A stretch of DNA of 64,000 nucleotides, taken from NCBI RefSeq assembly GCF_047238265.1, contig NZ_JBDFMM010000001.1, positions 1,922,001 to 1,986,000 of the forward strand, given 5' to 3'. The notes beneath the pieces are model-generated. The model was not told where the DNA came from. It did no database searches and saw nothing but the letters and a program-made list of their open reading frames with translations. This document shows positions 51,293 to 60,728 of the stretch, piece by piece. The DNA comes from Paenibacillus_F sp047238265 (GTDB lineage: Bacteria > Bacillota > Bacilli > Paenibacillales > NBRC-103111). Numbering within the stretch: the stretch's first letter is position 1; the number at the start of each line of letters is the position of its first letter. The position numbers and the translations under genes were made by a program.

Positions 51293-52593
51293 GATTTAAC
51301 CCCCCAGGCGTCGATTGCGGCTTTCAGTTCCGGATGCTGCAGGGCGGCTTCCTGAAGCGTTGCCCCCTCCAGCGTCGCCTGGATCGCCTGGCGGAAAGCT
51401 TGTCCGCCGGCAATGGCGCCCATGGGATGTCCGTGAATCCCGCCGCCTGCGTTAACCACGACATCCGTGCCGAAATCACGCAGGATGAGCGGGACAAGCC
51501 CGGGATGGATGCCGGCCGATGGCACGGGGAAGCTTGTTTTAAGCGCCGGGCTTCCGATAGCGGAAGCGGATGGCTGGCCGGCTGAACCTTCCGCCTGGGA
51601 ATAGCGGTAAATATAGTCCTGATCCAGGTTCTCCGTAAGAAGGACCTGCTTGATCGCCAGGTTCTCTTCACGCGGCATCACGACGGAACCGTACGGGGAA
51701 GGGAACAGGACGAGATCGGCTCCGGCTACCCGCATAAGCTTGCCGAGCAGCAGAGAGGCGGAAATGCCGTACTCGGCGGACGGATAGAAGGCGCCGGCCA
51801 TAGCGGGATGCGCCATAATCGGGACGGAGATGTCCGGATCGGCGCTCAGCTCGCACAGCGTATCGAATCCGTAAGCGAGCACATTGAACAGAAGCGCGTT
51901 GGCGCCGGCATCGATCGCTTTCTTCGCCTGATCGGCCAGCTTGGACGTCGGGCCGGTCAGATTCGTCGCATAGAGCAGCTTCTGTCCCGTTACTTCGCGG
52001 GCGCGGCGTGCCGCTTCCATGCAGACGGCTACCCTTTTCTCGATCGGAGTGAGCGGGTTCTCGAACAAGATTTCGTCGTCTTTAATAAGATCGACGCCGC
52101 CTGCCGCCTGTGCATAGAACTGCTCCCGGAGTCCCTGCAGGTCCTGACCGATGACGGATTTGAAAATGCTCATCAGCAGCGGGCGGTCATGTACGCCGAG
52201 CAGTTCTCTTACGCCCTGCAGGCCGAACTTCGGACCGGCAAAAGCCGATAGGAACGAATCCGAGAAGGAGAGGTCGGTCAATTTGATTTTCCCGTCCATG
52301 GACAGTTTGCCGAAAACGGTAACCAGCAAAGCCGGCAAATCCCGGCTGAAATTCACATCGGGGTAAGCGATTTGGATATCCGCATATCGCCGGGATCCGG
52401 GCGAAGCTTCTCCGGCTTCATGGACGTCTACGGAAACGACGTGACCCAGGTGCCGCTGCATTTCGGCTTTGCGGGCTTCCGGAAGCTCGGTCCAGCTGCC
52501 GACGGTAAGGCCGACAGCGATACCCTGCGCTTTCTTGTTAAAATCGGCTGTATCGTCATAACAGCGGTAAGTCGCCAAACAATAGGAATTCAC
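51289..52593 (-). CDS. mtnW: 2,3-diketo-5-methylthiopentyl-1-phosphate enolase (RuBisCO-like)
   Basis: RuBisCO-like protein that enolises DK-MTP-1-P in methionine salvage. The 434-residue product keeps the RuBisCO metal/carbamate motif GGVDLIKDDE and the AHPAMAGAF and GGGIHGHPMGA blocks of the beta-barrel. It starts with GTG at 52593, preceded by AGGTGA. It lies 40 bases after proC on the same strand with no terminator or promoter that I could see between them, so it may be read from the proline unit. Confidence 0.93.
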   Translation of the reverse strand: MNSYCLATYRCYDDTADFNKKAQGIAVGLTVGSWTELPEARKAEMQRHLGHVVSVDVHEAGEASPGSRRYADIQIAYPDVNFSRDLPALLVTVFGKLSMDGKIKLTDLSFSDSFLSAFAGPKFGLQGVRELLGVHDRPLLMSIFKSVIGQDLQGLREQFYAQAAGGVDLIKDDEILFENPLTPIEKRVAVCMEAARRAREVTGQKLLYATNLTGPTSKLADQAKKAIDAGANALLFNVLAYGFDTLCELSADPDISVPIMAHPAMAGAFYPSAEYGISASLLLGKLMRVAGADLVLFPSPYGSVVMPREENLAIKQVLLTENLDQDYIYRYSQAEGSAGQPSASAIGSPALKTSFPVPSAGIHPGLVPLILRDFGTDVVVNAGGGIHGHPMGAIAGGQAFRQAIQATLEGATLQEAALQHPELKAAIDAWGVKS

Positions 52594-52633
52594 AACATAT
52601 CACCTGCTTAAGAAAAGATAGGAGGCAGCACGC

Positions 52634-53488
52634 TTAACGGATATGGGGAGCAATCTCGGCGCCCATTTCTTTTGCCCGTTTTGCGGAGCTGAAAACGGCG
52701 GCGGCTACGGCTTCCGGGAACTTGTATCGGTCCAGCGTCTGAAGAGCGGCCAAGGTCGAACCCCCCGGAGAGGTAACTTTGCGTCTGAGTTCCGCCGGTT
52801 CTTCTCCCGTACGCTCTACCATATGAACGGCTCCGAGCAGTGTCTGCATCGTGAGCCGGCGCGCTTCGTTCTCCTGAAGTCCGCCTGCAATGCCTGCCTG
52901 AATTAAAGCCTCCATAAAGTAGTATACATAAGCGGGACCGCTTCCGGAAAGTCCGGTTACGATTTCGAGATAATCTTCGGGAACGACCGTCACCATTCCG
53001 ACGGCTTCGAACATTTTCGTCACGAGCTCCTGCTGCTCTTCGGACACGCTTTCGGAGAAGCTCATTCCGGTAGCGCCAAGTCCTATCGTTGAAGACGTGT
53101 TAGGCATTGTCCGTACGATCGGCATTTTGGTATCCAGCAAAAGTTCGATTTTACGGATCGTCAGTCCGGCAATGACAGACACGAGCAGTTGGTTCTCGTT
53201 CAGCATCGGTTTAAGCTCGTCGAAAGAAGCCTCGACGTCTTTGGGTTTCATGCAGAGCACGACGATATCGGCGGAAGAGATGCGTTCTCTTTTGGTCAGA
53301 GGGTCGCAGCTCGCTTCGACACCGTAACGATCTCGCAGCTCACGGAGGCGTTCTTCATTTTGCCGGTTGGAGACGAAAACTTGCCCGGGCACGGTGATTT
53401 CCCGCTCGATGAGGCCGCGCAAAACAGCCTCGGCCATGGAACCGGCACCGACAAATGCGATGCGTTTAGTATGAATTATGCTGTTCAC
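52634..53488 (-). CDS. proC: Pyrroline-5-carboxylate reductase
   Basis: Last step of proline synthesis, reducing P5C with NADPH. The 284-residue protein has the Rossmann motif IAFVGAGSMAEAVL and the C-terminal signature ending GGSTLAAL after VTGLSGSGPAYVY. GTG 53488 is chosen because AGGAGAG is eight bases upstream; GTG 53497 in frame touches that site. The order is proB-proA-proC with spacings of 224 and 68 bases. Confidence 0.93.
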   Translation of the reverse strand: MNSIIHTKRIAFVGAGSMAEAVLRGLIEREITVPGQVFVSNRQNEERLRELRDRYGVEASCDPLTKRERISSADIVVLCMKPKDVEASFDELKPMLNENQLLVSVIAGLTIRKIELLLDTKMPIVRTMPNTSSTIGLGATGMSFSESVSEEQQELVTKMFEAVGMVTVVPEDYLEIVTGLSGSGPAYVYYFMEALIQAGIAGGLQENEARRLTMQTLLGAVHMVERTGEEPAELRRKVTSPGGSTLAALQTLDRYKFPEAVAAAVFSSAKRAKEMGAEIAPHIR

Positions 53489-53556
53489 AAGTCTCACTCT
53501 CCTGTTACTGTTGGTGAAGATCCGTTCCCACGGAACGGATCTCTTTATACATGGAA

Positions 53557-54804
53557 TTATTCCCGGATTTGGCCGTCGCCATAAATTCTGTATTTGGTGG
53601 AAGTTAAAGCGGGAAGTCCCATCGGGCCTCTCGCATGAAGTTTTTGTGTGCTGATGCCGATTTCCGCGCCGAAGCCGAATTCGAACCCGTCCGTGAAGCG
53701 GGTGGAAGCGTTATGATAAACGGCGGCCGCATCCACTTCCTGCAGAAAACGGGCAGCATGAGTTTCATTCTCGGTCACGATACATTCGGAGTGCATCGTT
53801 CCGTGGAGGCGGATATGATCGAGAGCTTCATCGAGGGAATCAACGATTTTCACATTGAGGACATAGTCGTTGTATTCGGTATCCCAGGCTTCATCCGCCG
53901 CCGTTTTGATCTGCGGAACCAGCTCCCGTGACCGCGCGCATCCGTACAGCTCGACACCCAAAGCGGACAGCTTGCCCGTCAAGGCGGACAGGTACTCCTC
54001 CGCATGGTTCTTATGCACAAGCAGCGTTTCCATCGAATTGCAGACGGAAGGGCGCTGTACTTTCGCGTTGATGGCAATCTTCTCGGCCATTTCGGGTTTT
54101 GCCGTTTCGTCGACGAACGTGTGGCAGATCCCCGCTCCGGTTTCGATTACGGGAACGGTCGCGTTTTTGACCACATTTTGAATGAGGGAGGCTCCGCCCC
54201 TTGGAATCAGAACATCAAGCAGTCCGTTCAGTTTCAGCATTTCGTCCACCGAAGCCCGGTCGGGATCGGAAATAAGCTGCAGGGCGCCCGGAGAAACGTC
54301 CGTACCTGCCAGTGCGGCTTGCAGGACTTCAACGATCCGTTCATTAGAGCGCAGCGCTGAAGAGCCACCGCGCAAAACTACCGCATTTCCCGTTTTCAGG
54401 CAAAGTCCCGCGGCATCGACGGTTACATTCGGACGGGCTTCGTAGATGATGCCGATTACACCCAGCGGCACCCGGATCTTCTCGACACGCAGGCCGTTGG
54501 GCCGGACAAACGATTCGAGCTGATCGCCGACAGGATCGGGAAGCTCGATGATCTGACGGAGCCCCTCGGCCATGCTTGCGATCCGTTCGGGCGTAAGAGC
54601 CAGCCGGTCCAGCAGGGAAGTTCCGAGGCCGGTATCGGCGCCCCGTTTTAAATCCTCGGCGTTGGCCGCGATAATGGAGTCCTGTTCGGCGACCAGAGCT
54701 TCCGCCATTCTTAGAAGGGCGGTATTCTTCTGGCCGGTGGTCAAGTTTCCGAGACGGGTCGAGGCTTCTTTCGCGAGAGCTGCTTTTTGTCTGACTTCAC
54801 TCAT
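53557..54804 (-). CDS. proA: Gamma-glutamyl phosphate reductase
   Basis: Reduces gamma-glutamyl phosphate to glutamate semialdehyde with NADPH. The 415-residue aldehyde-dehydrogenase-fold protein contains the catalytic cysteine in SVCNSMETLLVH, the VPLGVIGIIYEARPNVT block and FGAEIGISTQKLHARGPMG near its end. ATG 54804 follows AAGGAG by eight bases; a GTG at 54813 is less well placed. The 224 bases before it, after proB, hold no gene. Confidence 0.95.
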   Translation of the reverse strand: MSEVRQKAALAKEASTRLGNLTTGQKNTALLRMAEALVAEQDSIIAANAEDLKRGADTGLGTSLLDRLALTPERIASMAEGLRQIIELPDPVGDQLESFVRPNGLRVEKIRVPLGVIGIIYEARPNVTVDAAGLCLKTGNAVVLRGGSSALRSNERIVEVLQAALAGTDVSPGALQLISDPDRASVDEMLKLNGLLDVLIPRGGASLIQNVVKNATVPVIETGAGICHTFVDETAKPEMAEKIAINAKVQRPSVCNSMETLLVHKNHAEEYLSALTGKLSALGVELYGCARSRELVPQIKTAADEAWDTEYNDYVLNVKIVDSLDEALDHIRLHGTMHSECIVTENETHAARFLQEVDAAAVYHNASTRFTDGFEFGFGAEIGISTQKLHARGPMGLPALTSTKYRIYGDGQIRE

Positions 54805-55028
54805 GGAGCTCACTCCTTGGCTATTGGAATTTGATTGTATTGATCTATATAACTGGCGGAAGCACCGTTTAAAATTCGGAGTTCCGGGGTTGATCGGCTA
54901 ACGGCGTAAGGCGTCCGTGCAAAATGCAGAACCACTTCGGCGGTGAAAGGGTGTATCCGGCTAAGCTAATAAAGAGTGGGCGGATCGAACCCGTCAACGT
55001 CCACGCCAGTACAGGGTAGGGGCCTGCA

Positions 55029-56166
55029 CTAGTGCGGCTGCTGCGTATTGTGCGAAGCGCGGTAAGCCTGCAGGGTTACCCATTCGTCCCGGTGAATAAC
55101 CTCGATGCGGGGAACCTCAACTCTTCGCTGAATTTCTCCGGTGCCCAGACCCATTACGGCCTGAAGCTGCCAGGCCACGTAATTGGCGACGCCCCGGCCG
55201 ATCACGGAGCCGTCTTCGCCGCATACCTCGATCACGTCGCCGGGGTGAAAATCGCCTTCGACGGCGGTCACGCCGGCCGGCAGCAGGCTTTTGCCCCCTG
55301 ACAGAAGGGCTTGCTCCGCTCCGCGGTCGACCGTTACTTTTCCCTGGGGAACGGAGTGAAATCCGACCCACTGCTTTTTGATGGACAGCGTGTGATCGGC
55401 GGCGGAGAAATAGGTCCCCCGTCCGCTTCCTTCCGCGGCCGTCCCCAGGTCCCCGGGCTCCGTGGCACGTCCGACGAAGACGGGAATTCCCCCGCGCATG
55501 GCGATGCGGGCCGCTTCGATTTTGGAGCGCATGCCCCCGGTGCCTACGGAACTGCCGGACCCGCCGGCAATCCGGTACAGCTCGTCGCTGATTTCATCGA
55601 CACGTTCGATCCGGCGCGCGTCTTTGTTTTTGCGGGGATCGTCCGTATACAAGCCGTCCGTATCCGTAATGATGATCAGCTGGCCCGCTTTGAGCAGGTT
55701 GGCTACGAGAGCCGACAGCGTATCGTTATCCCCGAATTTGATCTCGTCGACCGACACAGTGTCGTTCTCGTTAATAATCGGGATAAACCCGCGGCGCAGC
55801 AGCTCTTCCATCGTTGCGGTCGCGTTGGAAACCCGCTTGCGGCTGGTGAAATCGTCCCGTGTAAGGAGGATCTGGGCGGCGCCGATGCCGTATTGGTGAA
55901 AAGCTTCCTGATAAGCGCGCATAAGCAGCGCCTGACCGACGGAAGCGGCCGCCTGTTTTTCGTGAAGCAAGCTTGGGCCTTGACTTGTAGCCGAGGAAAG
56001 AAAAGCCCGCCGCTACGGCGCCCGAAGTGACAAGGACGACTTCGTGTCCGTTTTGCTGAAGCCGGGCAAGCTCGGCGGCAAAATAGGCGATAGGAGCCGG
56101 GTTTAATCCTCCGGCATCCGAGGTAAGCGAGCTGCTTCCTATTTTTACAACGATTCGCTGCTGCAT
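55029..56166 (-). CDS. proB: Glutamate 5-kinase (one-base frameshift)
   Basis: Phosphorylates glutamate, the feedback-controlled first step of proline synthesis. The N-terminus VVKIGSSSLT and LVTSGAVAAGFSFLG read normally. At 55968 one extra base (G on the coding strand) breaks the frame before LLHEKQAAASVGQ. The remaining part has NENDTVS, GDNDTLSA, IITDTDGLY and a C-terminal PUA domain. The repaired length is 378 residues. ATG 56166 follows AAGGAAG. A proline-type T-box leader lies upstream. Confidence 0.92.
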
Positions 56167-56289
56167 CTGGTTCACTTCCTTGGCAAACGGTCTGTACGAC
56201 CGAGTAGTTTACGTCTGATTCCGTTCGGATTTACAGCTTCTTAGGCTGACTGAACAGGAGCCCCAGGCGGAGGCATCCGGACGGAAGAA

Positions 56290-56590
56290 TGCAAAAAAGG
56301 CCCTCGTCCTCGTAAGGACGAAAGCCTGGGCTTCCGCGGTACCACCTTAGGTTGATGCGTATCCGAGCGGCCTGCCGGCGCCCGCTGCGAACAGGGGGCC
56401 TCTATAAAAGGTCCGATCGAGATGCACATCCATCTCTGTCCCTGATAACAGCAGGGGACTGTTCAGCTCGTCGCTGACCGTTCCGGGGCGGGTTCGGGAA
56501 AACTGCTGCAAAGCTCTTTCAGCCGGGGAGCTTTTCTCTGAAGCGAAGCGGGTTATTCCTTACTATTCCCATCACAACGTTCGATGTTTT
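56290..56590 (-). promoter_or_regulatory. T-box leader of the proline operon
   Basis: Read on the minus strand, the leader contains the conserved T-box AAGGTGGTACCGCGG (56348-56334), a Stem I-like start with GGGAATAGTAAGGAA and AGAGA elements, and a terminator. A GAACCC triplet at 56495-56490 is a candidate Pro (CCC) specifier, in keeping with the proB gene 124 bases downstream. Uncharged tRNA-Pro would favour antitermination. Confidence 0.88.
56293..56326 (-). terminator. T-box regulated terminator
   Basis: On the minus strand GGCTTTCGTCC (56326-56316) pairs with GGACGAGGGCC (56309-56299), loop TTACGA, and is followed by six T residues. It lies directly downstream of the T-box sequence. Confidence 0.85.
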
Positions 56591-56596
56591 CTTACT

Positions 56597-56625
56597 AGGA
56601 TAGCACGCGTGCCGCCGCTTGTAAA
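56597..56625 (-). promoter_or_regulatory. Promoter of the proline T-box operon
   Basis: On the minus strand -35 TTTACA (56625-56620) and -10 TATCCT (56602-56597) have a 17-base spacer, placing the start near 56590 at the beginning of Stem I. Confidence 0.55.
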
Positions 56626-56665
56626 GAAGGCTCCCCGCAAAGAAAACCCGATCCGCTTCGCCGGA

Positions 56666-57922
56666 TTACGAATCGAACAGGTGAAGCGTGCCGATGCGCC
56701 GGACGGCTTCCCGGAGGCGTTCCTCGTCCGTCAGCAGCCCGAGGCGGACATACCCTTCTCCGTGGGTACCGAACCCGATGCCCGGCGCCACGACGACTTT
56801 GGCTTCGTTCAGCAGCAAATCCGCAAACTCCGCCGAGCCGTATTTGCGGGGCACGGGAAGCCAGGCGAAGAAGGAGCCCTGCGAAGGCTTGGCTTCCCAG
56901 CCGATCTCGCCCAGTGCGCCGAAGAGGGCATTGCGGCGGCTTTCATAGACGCCTCTCAGCTCGTGCACGCAGTCCTGGGGAGCGGTCAGTGCGGTTGCGG
57001 CAGCGGCTTGGATCCCGCCGAACAGGGAGACATACATATGATCCTGCATCAGATTGATGATGCGGATAATATCCGGGTTGCCGAGCGCGAACCCGACCCT
57101 CCATCCGGCCATGTTGTACGTTTTGGAGAGGGTATAGAACTCTACGCCGACTTCCTTGGCGCCCGGCCGTTCGAGGAAGCTGACGGGCCTGCTGCCGTCG
57201 AATCCGATCGCGCCGTATGCGAAATCGCTGGCCACGACAATTCCGTTCTTCGCGGCGAAGGCGATCGTTTCGTCGTAGAAGGCTTCGGAAGCCGTGGAAG
57301 CTGTCGGATTGTTCGGATAATTGACGAACATGAGCTTGGCGCGTCTAACGTCGTTCTCGGACAACGATCCGTAGTCGGGCAGGAAGGCGTTGTCTTCGCG
57401 CAAAGGCATGAAGGCCATCTCGGCGCCCGCGAGCGCCACGCCAGACCAGTAGTCGGGATAACCCGGGTCCGGCACGAGGCAGACGTCTCCCGGATTAAGC
57501 AGGCACTGGCTGATCTCGACGAGGCCTGTTTTGCCGCCGAACAGAATCGCCACTTCCGTCTCCGGGTCCAGCGTGACTCCGTAATCCTCCCGGTAGCGTG
57601 CCGCAACCGCTTCTTTCAGGAAGCCGTACCCGCTGAAGGGCGGATACTTGTGATACAGCGGGTTTTCCGCGGACTCCTGAAGAGATTTTACGATATGGGG
57701 AGGGGTGGGACGATCGGGATTCCCCTGCCCGAGATTGATGACATCATGTCCTTGGGCGATTTGGGCATTCGCTTTTTTGACGAGTCCCGCGAAAAACTGC
57801 GAAGGCAGGCTTGCCATACGGCTGGCCGCTTCGATTCTTAAAGGGCGGATTGACGTGTTTGTTAAATTGGATTTGCTATGATCCGGCTGCTGGGAGCTTC
57901 CGGTTTGTAGGTTGTCGTTCAT
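56666..57922 (-). CDS. mtnE: Methionine-salvage aminotransferase (MtnE type)
   Basis: PLP-dependent aminotransferase that regenerates methionine from 2-keto-4-methylthiobutyrate. The 418-residue protein has QFFAGLVKKANAQIAQGHDVINLGQGNPD, close to what I recall of B. subtilis MtnE (YkrV), then FVNYPNNPTAS, DFAYGAIGFDG and the PLP-lysine motif TLSKTYNMAGWRVGF. GGAGG precedes the ATG. Other class I enzymes (aspartate/alanine type) share these motifs, but the neighbours mtnW, mtnX, mtnB and mtnU support this role. Confidence 0.8.
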   Translation of the reverse strand: MNDNLQTGSSQQPDHSKSNLTNTSIRPLRIEAASRMASLPSQFFAGLVKKANAQIAQGHDVINLGQGNPDRPTPPHIVKSLQESAENPLYHKYPPFSGYGFLKEAVAARYREDYGVTLDPETEVAILFGGKTGLVEISQCLLNPGDVCLVPDPGYPDYWSGVALAGAEMAFMPLREDNAFLPDYGSLSENDVRRAKLMFVNYPNNPTASTASEAFYDETIAFAAKNGIVVASDFAYGAIGFDGSRPVSFLERPGAKEVGVEFYTLSKTYNMAGWRVGFALGNPDIIRIINLMQDHMYVSLFGGIQAAAATALTAPQDCVHELRGVYESRRNALFGALGEIGWEAKPSQGSFFAWLPVPRKYGSAEFADLLLNEAKVVVAPGIGFGTHGEGYVRLGLLTDEERLREAVRRIGTLHLFDS

Positions 57923-57977
57923 GATTTTACTGCCTCCATCATGCTGATCCGTTAGGGATAGACCCGGTATGATCCTA

Positions 57978-58006
57978 AATTTACCCCTACTTTATCATGA
58001 TTTCAA
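57978..58006 (-). promoter_or_regulatory. Promoter of mtnE
   Basis: On the minus strand TTGAAA (58006-58001) and TAAATT (57983-57978) have a 17-base spacer and lie 56 bases before the mtnE start. Confidence 0.5.
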
Positions 58007-58035
58007 AAGGATGTATACCACTCGGAATTGTCCGC

Positions 58036-59319
58036 TTAAAAGCCCTCTTTCACGGTCCCTGTCCCTTCGTCGAGAACGTTCTGCCCGTTGCCGGTTCCTC
58101 CGTTGCCGAAGAGCAGACTTCCGGTGCTCTTCTTGCCGGAAATCCGGATGCCGGCCGTTTTGCAGCCGCTGAACAGATTTCCGCCGGCCGCGTTTTCGCG
58201 GGAACCGGTCTCACCCCTTGATTCGATGTGGATGCCGCTCGCCCCCAGATTGCGGAACGTACCGCTTTGAACGGTTGCGCGTACCGCGTTGCTGAGCACG
58301 ACGCCGTTTCCGCTGATTCCTTTGATCGTATTGCCCTGGAGAGTATGGTCCGCGGGCTGGAGCTTGCCGGACTCCTGATCGCCTTCTAACCGGATGCCGT
58401 CCCCGTCAAGGCTGGTGATTTCATTGTGGGAAACGGTACAGCCGGAGACATTGCGTTTCAGCAGAATGCCGGTTATTCCCGATTTAGCGGCGGTCAGATT
58501 GGTGACCCGGTTATAAATAATATCATTCTTGGAGGCGGGTTCGGCTGCCTGATCGGATTGGATGAGGAAGGCGTACTGGTCGATGTAGGTGACTTCATTG
58601 GACTGGATCACCGACCGGGAACAGCCTCCGTCCAGATAGACGGCTGTGTTCGTTACGCTCTTGAAGGTATTGCGGTAAAAGGTGTGGCCTTCGCCTCCGC
58701 TGCAGTAAATACCGGTGCCGTAATGCGGTTTACCCGGTATATTGCCCAGTATAAGCTCGAAGTCACAGTGTTCCACCCGGCACGCGCGGCAGTTGCGGAG
58801 CAGGACCGGACTGGACAAGGTGAAAAAGCGGCAGTCCGTGATGCTGACATGGCTCGCTTGAAGCAGGGAGATGATGCTGTCTTCGACAGGCGAAGCGACA
58901 GCTCCGGGCGCACTCCCGCCGTGGAAGGAAAGACCGCCGATTTCGATATCCGAGGCGGGCGGCAGGGAGGTGAAGGCGCAGCCGGCGGCGGCCGTCACGA
59001 TCGTCTGGCCGATGCCCGCTCCCATAACCCGGACGCCGCTTTTCAGCTGAACGGGCTTGGTCAGGATATACCGGCCCGCAGGTATGTAGACGATGCCGCC
59101 GGTCTGGGCGGCCGCGTGAACGGCGCTCTGTATGCCCGCAGAGTCCGTGTCGCCGAAGGAGCCCTGACCGAGGGCGCCGTATTCTTTTACGTTATGTATG
59201 AGAGTTTCCGCTCCCCGCGCCTTGACCGCGGACGGAAGCGATCCCGCAGCCATAACGGCTCCAGCGGCGCCGAGTGCGGCAAGCAGCTTTCTTCTGCTGA
59301 GAGGTCGAGACGAATTCAT
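58036..59319 (-). CDS. Tat-exported right-handed beta-helix protein
   Basis: A 427-residue exported protein. The N-terminus has a twin-arginine signal (SRRKLLAALGAAGAVMAAG). Then comes a pectate-lyase-3-like start, NVKEYGALGQGSFGDTDSAGIQSAV and GGIVYIPAGRYI, and many parallel beta-helix repeats (for example VSHNEITSLDGDGIRLEG). Such proteins usually cleave or bind polysaccharides, but no catalytic residues can be assigned. It lies between the divergent mtnE and mtnU genes and seems unrelated to them. Confidence 0.8.
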   Translation of the reverse strand: MNSSRPLSRRKLLAALGAAGAVMAAGSLPSAVKARGAETLIHNVKEYGALGQGSFGDTDSAGIQSAVHAAAQTGGIVYIPAGRYILTKPVQLKSGVRVMGAGIGQTIVTAAAGCAFTSLPPASDIEIGGLSFHGGSAPGAVASPVEDSIISLLQASHVSITDCRFFTLSSPVLLRNCRACRVEHCDFELILGNIPGKPHYGTGIYCSGGEGHTFYRNTFKSVTNTAVYLDGGCSRSVIQSNEVTYIDQYAFLIQSDQAAEPASKNDIIYNRVTNLTAAKSGITGILLKRNVSGCTVSHNEITSLDGDGIRLEGDQESGKLQPADHTLQGNTIKGISGNGVVLSNAVRATVQSGTFRNLGASGIHIESRGETGSRENAAGGNLFSGCKTAGIRISGKKSTGSLLFGNGGTGNGQNVLDEGTGTVKEGF

Positions 59320-59528
59320 AGGTATCTCTCCTTATAGGTACTTGATAGGATGGTTAATCTTGGATTTCGCCGCCGAACCGGTAATTTCCTTCCGTCATGT
59401 GGATAAATGAACAGCGGCGCCTTTTTTGACAAAGAAGAACGGGAAGAAAAGAATTGATCTATGGGGGGCGATCCTCTATCATGAAAGCAGACTGACGTAC
59501 CCGGCAGACTAAACCAGGAGGTGCCTGA

Positions 59529-60344
59529 ATGGATAACCAGCAATCGTTGCCTAACAAAGTCCGTCTAGCGCTTATTCAGATGGATATTACGATCGGAGAA
59601 CCGGAAATAAACCGGCGTAAAGTAGAGAAGCTTCTTCTGGAAGCAGTCGGCGGAGCGCAAAAACCGGACATTATCGTGCTCCCGGAAATGTGGAACACGG
59701 GTTACGCCCTGGACCGGATTCATGAGCTTGCCGATCCGGAAGGCCGTATAACCCGGGAGATGCTCGGCTCTTTTGCCAAAGAGCATGGGGTACATATTAT
59801 CGGAGGCTCCGTTGCGGAGAAGAAGGGCGAGGAAGTTAAAAACACCGTTTACGGCTTTAACCGGAACGGCGAGGAAATTCTCGAATATTCCAAAATTCAT
59901 CTGTTCCAGCTGATGGACGAGCATTTAAGCCTCGCCGCCGGCAGTGAAAGGGGCAGTTTCGATCTGGACGGGATTCCGGCCGCAGCCGTCATCTGTTACG
60001 ACATCCGGTTCCCCGAGCTTACCCGCAAGCTTGCACTGGACGGGGCCCAGATGCTCTTCGTGCCCGCCGAGTGGCCGCATCCGCGGCTTCATCACTGGCG
60101 CACGCTGCTGATGGCGCGTGCCATCGAGAACCAGATGATCGTCGTTTCCTGCAACCGGGTAGGAGAGAGCAAGGGAACCTCGTTCTTCGGTCATTCCATG
60201 GTGATCGATCCTTGGGGGCAGGTACTGGCCGAGGGCGGAGAAGAGGAAGAAATCATTTTCGCCGAAGTCGATTTGGCCGAAGTGGCCTCCGTACGCGCTA
60301 AAATTCCCGTATTCGCCGACCGCCGTCCTGCCGTATACGAATAG
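59529..60344 (+). CDS. mtnU: Carbon-nitrogen hydrolase, probable omega-amidase (MtnU type)
   Basis: A 271-residue nitrilase-superfamily amidase with the Glu-Lys-Cys triad: VLPEMWNTGY (Glu), EYSKIHLF (Lys) and VICYDIRFPE (Cys). Omega-amidases hydrolyse 2-ketoglutaramate, the by-product when MtnE uses glutamine, and mtnU is linked to mtnE in B. subtilis. AGGAGGTG precedes the ATG. Here the two are separated by the beta-helix gene and transcribed divergently. Confidence 0.78.
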   Translation: MDNQQSLPNKVRLALIQMDITIGEPEINRRKVEKLLLEAVGGAQKPDIIVLPEMWNTGYALDRIHELADPEGRITREMLGSFAKEHGVHIIGGSVAEKKGEEVKNTVYGFNRNGEEILEYSKIHLFQLMDEHLSLAAGSERGSFDLDGIPAAAVICYDIRFPELTRKLALDGAQMLFVPAEWPHPRLHHWRTLLMARAIENQMIVVSCNRVGESKGTSFFGHSMVIDPWGQVLAEGGEEEEIIFAEVDLAEVASVRAKIPVFADRRPAVYE

Positions 60345-60355
60345 ACGGAACGCCA

Positions 60356-60397
60356 AAAAACGCAGCCCTTCAAGAAGAAGAGCTGCGTTTTTTTGTT
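60356..60397 (+). terminator. Terminator after mtnU
   Basis: AAAAACGCAGC (60356-60366) and GCTGCGTTTTT (60382-60392) form a perfect 11-bp stem followed by a T tract. Confidence 0.9.
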
Positions 60398-60451
60398 TCC
60401 CTCTCAGAGGGAGACGGTTGTTAACAGCCTATAACCGGCCGAAAGCCGGCG

Positions 60452-60616
60452 TCAGACTGAGGATCTTCGACCTGTTATCAGTGTGATAACGAACAGGATG
60501 AGGAACAGGAAGAAAAGGACTTTGGCGATACCGGCTGCGGCACTGACGATTCCGAAGAATCCGAAAATACCCGCTACGATTGCGACAATCAGAAAAATCA
60601 TAGCCCATTTTAACAT
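60452..60616 (-). CDS. DUF1328 (YtjA-type) small membrane protein
   Basis: A 54-residue protein starting MLKWAMIFLIVAIVAGIFGF with two predicted membrane spans (residues 4-25 and 29-48) and a basic C-terminus. It matches DUF1328, a family of tiny membrane proteins often linked to stress. AAGGAGGG lies at normal spacing upstream of the ATG at 60616. It is followed on the same strand by a GCCGGC/GCCGG hairpin without a clear T tract. Its neighbour upstream is a YflT-type stress protein. Confidence 0.85.
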   Translation of the reverse strand: MLKWAMIFLIVAIVAGIFGFFGIVSAAAGIAKVLFFLFLILFVITLITGRRSSV

Positions 60617-60728
60617 GAGAAACCCTCCTTCAAATGATAGTCTTTTTTAAATTTAAATGAATAGGTTGGTATGCAAACCGATCATGGCTGTGCGATATGG
60701 TTTGCCACCGCCTTGGATGGCAGTCTTG

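Noticed and set aside
54955..55000. A tRNA-like T-arm (GGGTTCGATCC on the minus strand) between proB and proA
   Set aside because: No matching acceptor stem, D-arm or anticodon arm could be found in the surrounding 80 bases, and the T stem itself has a mismatch.
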